Shown here piece by piece: positions 5,745-7,689 of a stretch of 7,689 nt of DNA. Position numbers and translations under genes: made by a program. Positions within the stretch are counted from its first letter, which is position 1. Every line of letters starts with the position of its first letter. Location of the stretch: positions 1 through 7,689 of the forward strand of contig DALTYF010000037.1 of NCBI GenBank assembly GCA_029986195.1. The letters run 5' to 3'. The DNA comes from Methanocorpusculum sp. GTDB lineage: Archaea > Halobacteriota > Methanomicrobia > Methanomicrobiales > Methanocorpusculaceae. Under the pieces are notes generated by a model. It was not told the DNA's origin. It made no database searches and was given only the letters and a program-made list of their open reading frames with translations.

Positions 5745-7001
5745 ATGCCTGACGAACCTTTCAAATCCACCGGTCTTTTCAAAAAATACACCGTACAAAA
5801 TAAAATATTTCAGAACCGTGAGGTTCTCCGCCACAGTTACAGTCCCCGCGAACTCCCGCACCGGGTGGATCAGATCGATTCCATTGCCGTGATTCTTGCC
5901 CCTGCCCTTCAGGGTGCAACCCCTTCCAATATTCTCATCTACGGCAAGACCGGCACCGGAAAAACAGCAACTGTTAAGTTTGTCGGATCCGAACTGGAGA
6001 ATGAAAGCTCCGAGTTTTCCCCCTGCCGCATGGTACATCTCAACTGTGAGACCATCGATACCCAGTACCGCGTGCTTGCCCAGATTGCAAACCATATCAG
6101 CGGCCATGATCTCAAACCAAGTGACCGCGCCAAGAACACCATCCCTGCAACCGGCTGGCACACCGATCAGGTGTACTCTGAGCTCAAGAACGTTCTTGAA
6201 CAGGCCGGCGGCCTGCAGATCATCGTGCTTGACGAAATCGACAAGCTCGTCAAAAAAAGCGGTGACGATACGCTCTACAACTTAACGAGAATTAACAGCG
6301 ACCTCAAAAATGCCCGGGTCAGCATTATCGGCATCTCCAACGATCTTACCTTTAGGGACTTCCTGGACCCTCGTGTCCTGTCCTCCCTCTCCGAAGAAGA
6401 ACTGGTGTTTCCCCCGTACGATGCCGTTCAGCTGCAGGACATTCTGCACCAGCGTGCCGAGATGGCTTTCCTTCCGGACGCCGTCAGTGAAGATGTCATT
6501 GCTCTTTGTGCGGCACTCGCCGCACAGGAGCATGGTGACGCCCGGCGTGCACTCGATCTTCTCCGCGTCTCCGGCGAACTTGCCGAACGTGAGTCCTCGG
6601 ACAAAGTCCTTGAGGTCCATGTCCGCCGCGCCCAGGAAAACATCGAGACCGATACCATGAGCGAGTGTGTCCAGACCCTTCCGCGTCAGGGAAAGATGGT
6701 ACTCTGTGCCATGCTCCTCGTCTCCTCTTCGGGCCAGAAGGTGTTCACCAGCGGCAGCGTCATCAACATTTACCGCGAGCTTGCACGGGAACTTGATGTC
6801 GAACCCTTAACCCACCGGCGGGTTTCGGATCTCATCAACGAGCTGAACATGCTCGGTATCGTGACCGCCCGCGTCGTCTCGCATGGCCGTCACGGCCGGG
6901 CAACAGAAATCTATTTCAACAGTCCCACTAATCAGATACGTACAGTAGTAATGAACGATCCAAGTCTCCGGGAGTGCAGCATCTTACAGCCGCTCCTCTG
7001 A
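5745..7001 (+). CDS. orc1: Orc1/Cdc6 family replication initiator
   Basis: Archaeal Orc1/Cdc6 of 418 residues, normal length. It is an AAA+ ATPase that recognises ORBs at origins and recruits the MCM helicase (family knowledge). Seen: an N-terminal segment FKKYTVQNKIFQNREVL, then YSPRELPHR (32-40), Walker A GKTGTGKT (67-74), Walker B IIVLDEID (159-166), sensor 1 GISND (196-200), LDPRVLSSL (207-215) with the candidate arginine finger, and sensor 2 GDARRAL (264-270). A C-terminal winged-helix domain covers about 312-400, with the basic wing SHGRHGRATEIYF (379-391). ATG 5745 is the first start after in-frame stops TGA and TAG (5736-5741). No strong Shine-Dalgarno is present. The gene adjoins the proposed oriC, marking it as the origin-linked Orc1. 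All ATPase motifs look intact. The name cdc6 is also used. Confidence 0.97.
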   Translation: MPDEPFKSTGLFKKYTVQNKIFQNREVLRHSYSPRELPHRVDQIDSIAVILAPALQGATPSNILIYGKTGTGKTATVKFVGSELENESSEFSPCRMVHLNCETIDTQYRVLAQIANHISGHDLKPSDRAKNTIPATGWHTDQVYSELKNVLEQAGGLQIIVLDEIDKLVKKSGDDTLYNLTRINSDLKNARVSIIGISNDLTFRDFLDPRVLSSLSEEELVFPPYDAVQLQDILHQRAEMAFLPDAVSEDVIALCAALAAQEHGDARRALDLLRVSGELAERESSDKVLEVHVRRAQENIETDTMSECVQTLPRQGKMVLCAMLLVSSSGQKVFTSGSVINIYRELARELDVEPLTHRRVSDLINELNMLGIVTARVVSHGRHGRATEIYFNSPTNQIRTVVMNDPSLRECSILQPLL

Positions 7002-7017
7002 GACCTCTGCATCACAC

Positions 7018-7023
7018 AGGTGA
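7018..7023 (+). promoter_or_regulatory. Ribosome binding site deciding the lrp start
   Basis: AGGTGA lies seven bases ahead of the ATG at 7031. It supports that start over the upstream in-frame ATG at 6974, which lies inside the end of orc1. Confidence 0.6.
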
Positions 7024-7030
7024 AAAAATC

Positions 7031-7522
7031 ATGGACGAAAAGGATACAGTAATCCTTCGGGAACTGCAAAAGAACAGCCGTATCGCCGCAGGCGATATTG
7101 CTGTCATGCTGGAGGTTGATGAACGTGAAGTTGAGAACCGTATCGCAGCACTCCACGCAGCAGGTGTTCTCCGGCGCTGCACTGCGGTCATTGACTACAG
7201 TGCAGCGGGAGTTGACGAGGTGGCTGTTATTCTGTCCCTCAAAATTACTCCCGAACGCGGACTCGGCTATGACGGCATCGCCGCGCAGATTGCCCGGTTC
7301 CCGCAGGTGGAGTCTATTCTTCTCCTGACCGGAACGTATGATCTGCAGGTCATCATCCGCGGCCAGTCCATGGCCGAGGTTTCCCGGTTTGTTGCCGAGC
7401 AGATCGCGTCCATCGAAGGCGTCCGCGAAACGATGACGCAGATTGTGATGCGGACATACAAAGAGCAGGGAGTTGAGATGTCGCGGCCCGGAAGCCGTGA
7501 CCGTCAGCTCATCACGTTCTAA
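7031..7522 (+). CDS. Lrp/AsnC-family transcriptional regulator
   Basis: Protein of 163 residues with the two Lrp/AsnC domains. The N-terminal helix-turn-helix covers about 1-58 (VILRELQKNSRIAAGDIAVM, then recognition helix EREVENRIAALHAAGVLRR). A C-terminal ligand-binding/oligomerisation (RAM) domain covers about 62-141, including GTYDLQVIIRG (101-111) and IASIEGVRETMTQIVM. Members usually form dimers to octamers that sense amino acids and control amino-acid genes (family knowledge). It starts 29 bases after the orc1 stop and ends 11 bases before an aminotransferase gene, so it likely regulates, and is transcribed with, that amino-acid enzyme. The C-terminal tail RPGSRDRQLITF is beyond the RAM fold. 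Ligand and targets are not deducible here. Confidence 0.93.
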   Translation: MDEKDTVILRELQKNSRIAAGDIAVMLEVDEREVENRIAALHAAGVLRRCTAVIDYSAAGVDEVAVILSLKITPERGLGYDGIAAQIARFPQVESILLLTGTYDLQVIIRGQSMAEVSRFVAEQIASIEGVRETMTQIVMRTYKEQGVEMSRPGSRDRQLITF

Positions 7523-7533
7523 GGCGGGGGATC

Positions 7534-7689
7534 ATGCGAAGTTTTGTATCACGCATGGCCGCGGAGATTCCTCCGTCGGGCATCCGGAAATTTTTTGATC
7601 TGCTGTTCACCATGGACAATGTGATCAGTCTCGGCGTCGGCGAACCTGATTTTGATACCCCGTGGAACGTTTCGCAGGCTGCGATTGCA
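7534..7689 (+). CDS. Class I/II aminotransferase, aspartate/aromatic type (3' partial)
   Basis: The first 52 residues of a pyridoxal-phosphate aminotransferase of fold type I, cut by the window edge. The N-terminus reads MRSFVSRMAAEIPPSGIRKF, then FDLLFTMDNVISLGVGEPDF and DTPWNVSQAAIA. PPSGIRKFFDL and ISLGVGEPDFDTP are hallmarks of the archaeal aspartate/aromatic aminotransferase branch. The catalytic lysine lies beyond the window. The ATG at 7534 follows the lrp stop by 11 bases, and the gap contains a purine-rich AAGGCGGGGG that can act as a Shine-Dalgarno. Pairing with an Lrp-type regulator fits amino-acid metabolism. The exact substrate (aspartate, aromatic, or other) cannot be told from the N-terminus. 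Confidence 0.9.
   Translation, partial: MRSFVSRMAAEIPPSGIRKFFDLLFTMDNVISLGVGEPDFDTPWNVSQAAIA

Noticed and set aside
6974..7030. Upstream ATG for the Lrp-type regulator
   Set aside because: It lies inside orc1 and adds 19 residues unlike Lrp; AGGTGA at 7018-7023 supports ATG 7031.
1..7689. CRISPR arrays, tRNA or rRNA genes, insertion sequences
   Set aside because: No regularly spaced repeats, cloverleaf-like sequence, transposase motifs or terminal inverted repeats were seen; the only clear dispersed repeat is the ORB.

Overview
The window is archaeal, from a euryarchaeon. The evidence is a RIO1-type kinase next to a two-KH-domain Dim2/Pno1-like protein, a Hel308 helicase, the KEOPS subunit Cgi121, and an Orc1/Cdc6 initiator beside origin-recognition-box (ORB) repeats. 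Gene style and moderate GC content suggest the methanogen class Methanomicrobia, possibly Methanomicrobiales such as Methanocorpusculum. That placement is inferred from general impression, not from a search.

Left part (1-4165, all + strand): the 3' portion of rio1, whose frame is open to the window edge, then the KH-domain protein one base later (a ribosome-biogenesis pair). A 114-base gap follows that carries a solitary ORB-like element. Then come hel308 and, four bases after its stop, cgi121 (tRNA t6A modification).

Middle (4168-5167, - strand): a MoaB/MogA-type molybdenum-cofactor protein, followed by a GNAT acetyltransferase whose start overlaps the moaB stop. The GNAT gene is split between two frames by an apparent single-base loss near 4467-4473.

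Origin region (5168-5744): a 577-base intergenic region between the divergent moaB and orc1/cdc6 genes. It holds two near-identical 25-base ORB elements in inverted orientation (5311-5335 and 5550-5574; 24 of 25 positions agree) flanking an extremely AT-rich core (5401-5482, 71 of 82 bases A/T by hand count). This is the classic layout of an archaeal oriC, and it lies just upstream of the initiator gene.

Right part (5745-7689, + strand): orc1/cdc6, an Lrp/AsnC-family regulator, and the start of a class I/II aminotransferase cut by the window edge. The three are closely spaced and could form one transcription unit.

The most interesting signal is the third ORB-like copy, 3.9 kb from the origin and immediately upstream of hel308. 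It matches the origin copies at 20 and 19 of 21 positions, so the Orc1 initiator may also bind the promoter of a replication-fork repair helicase.
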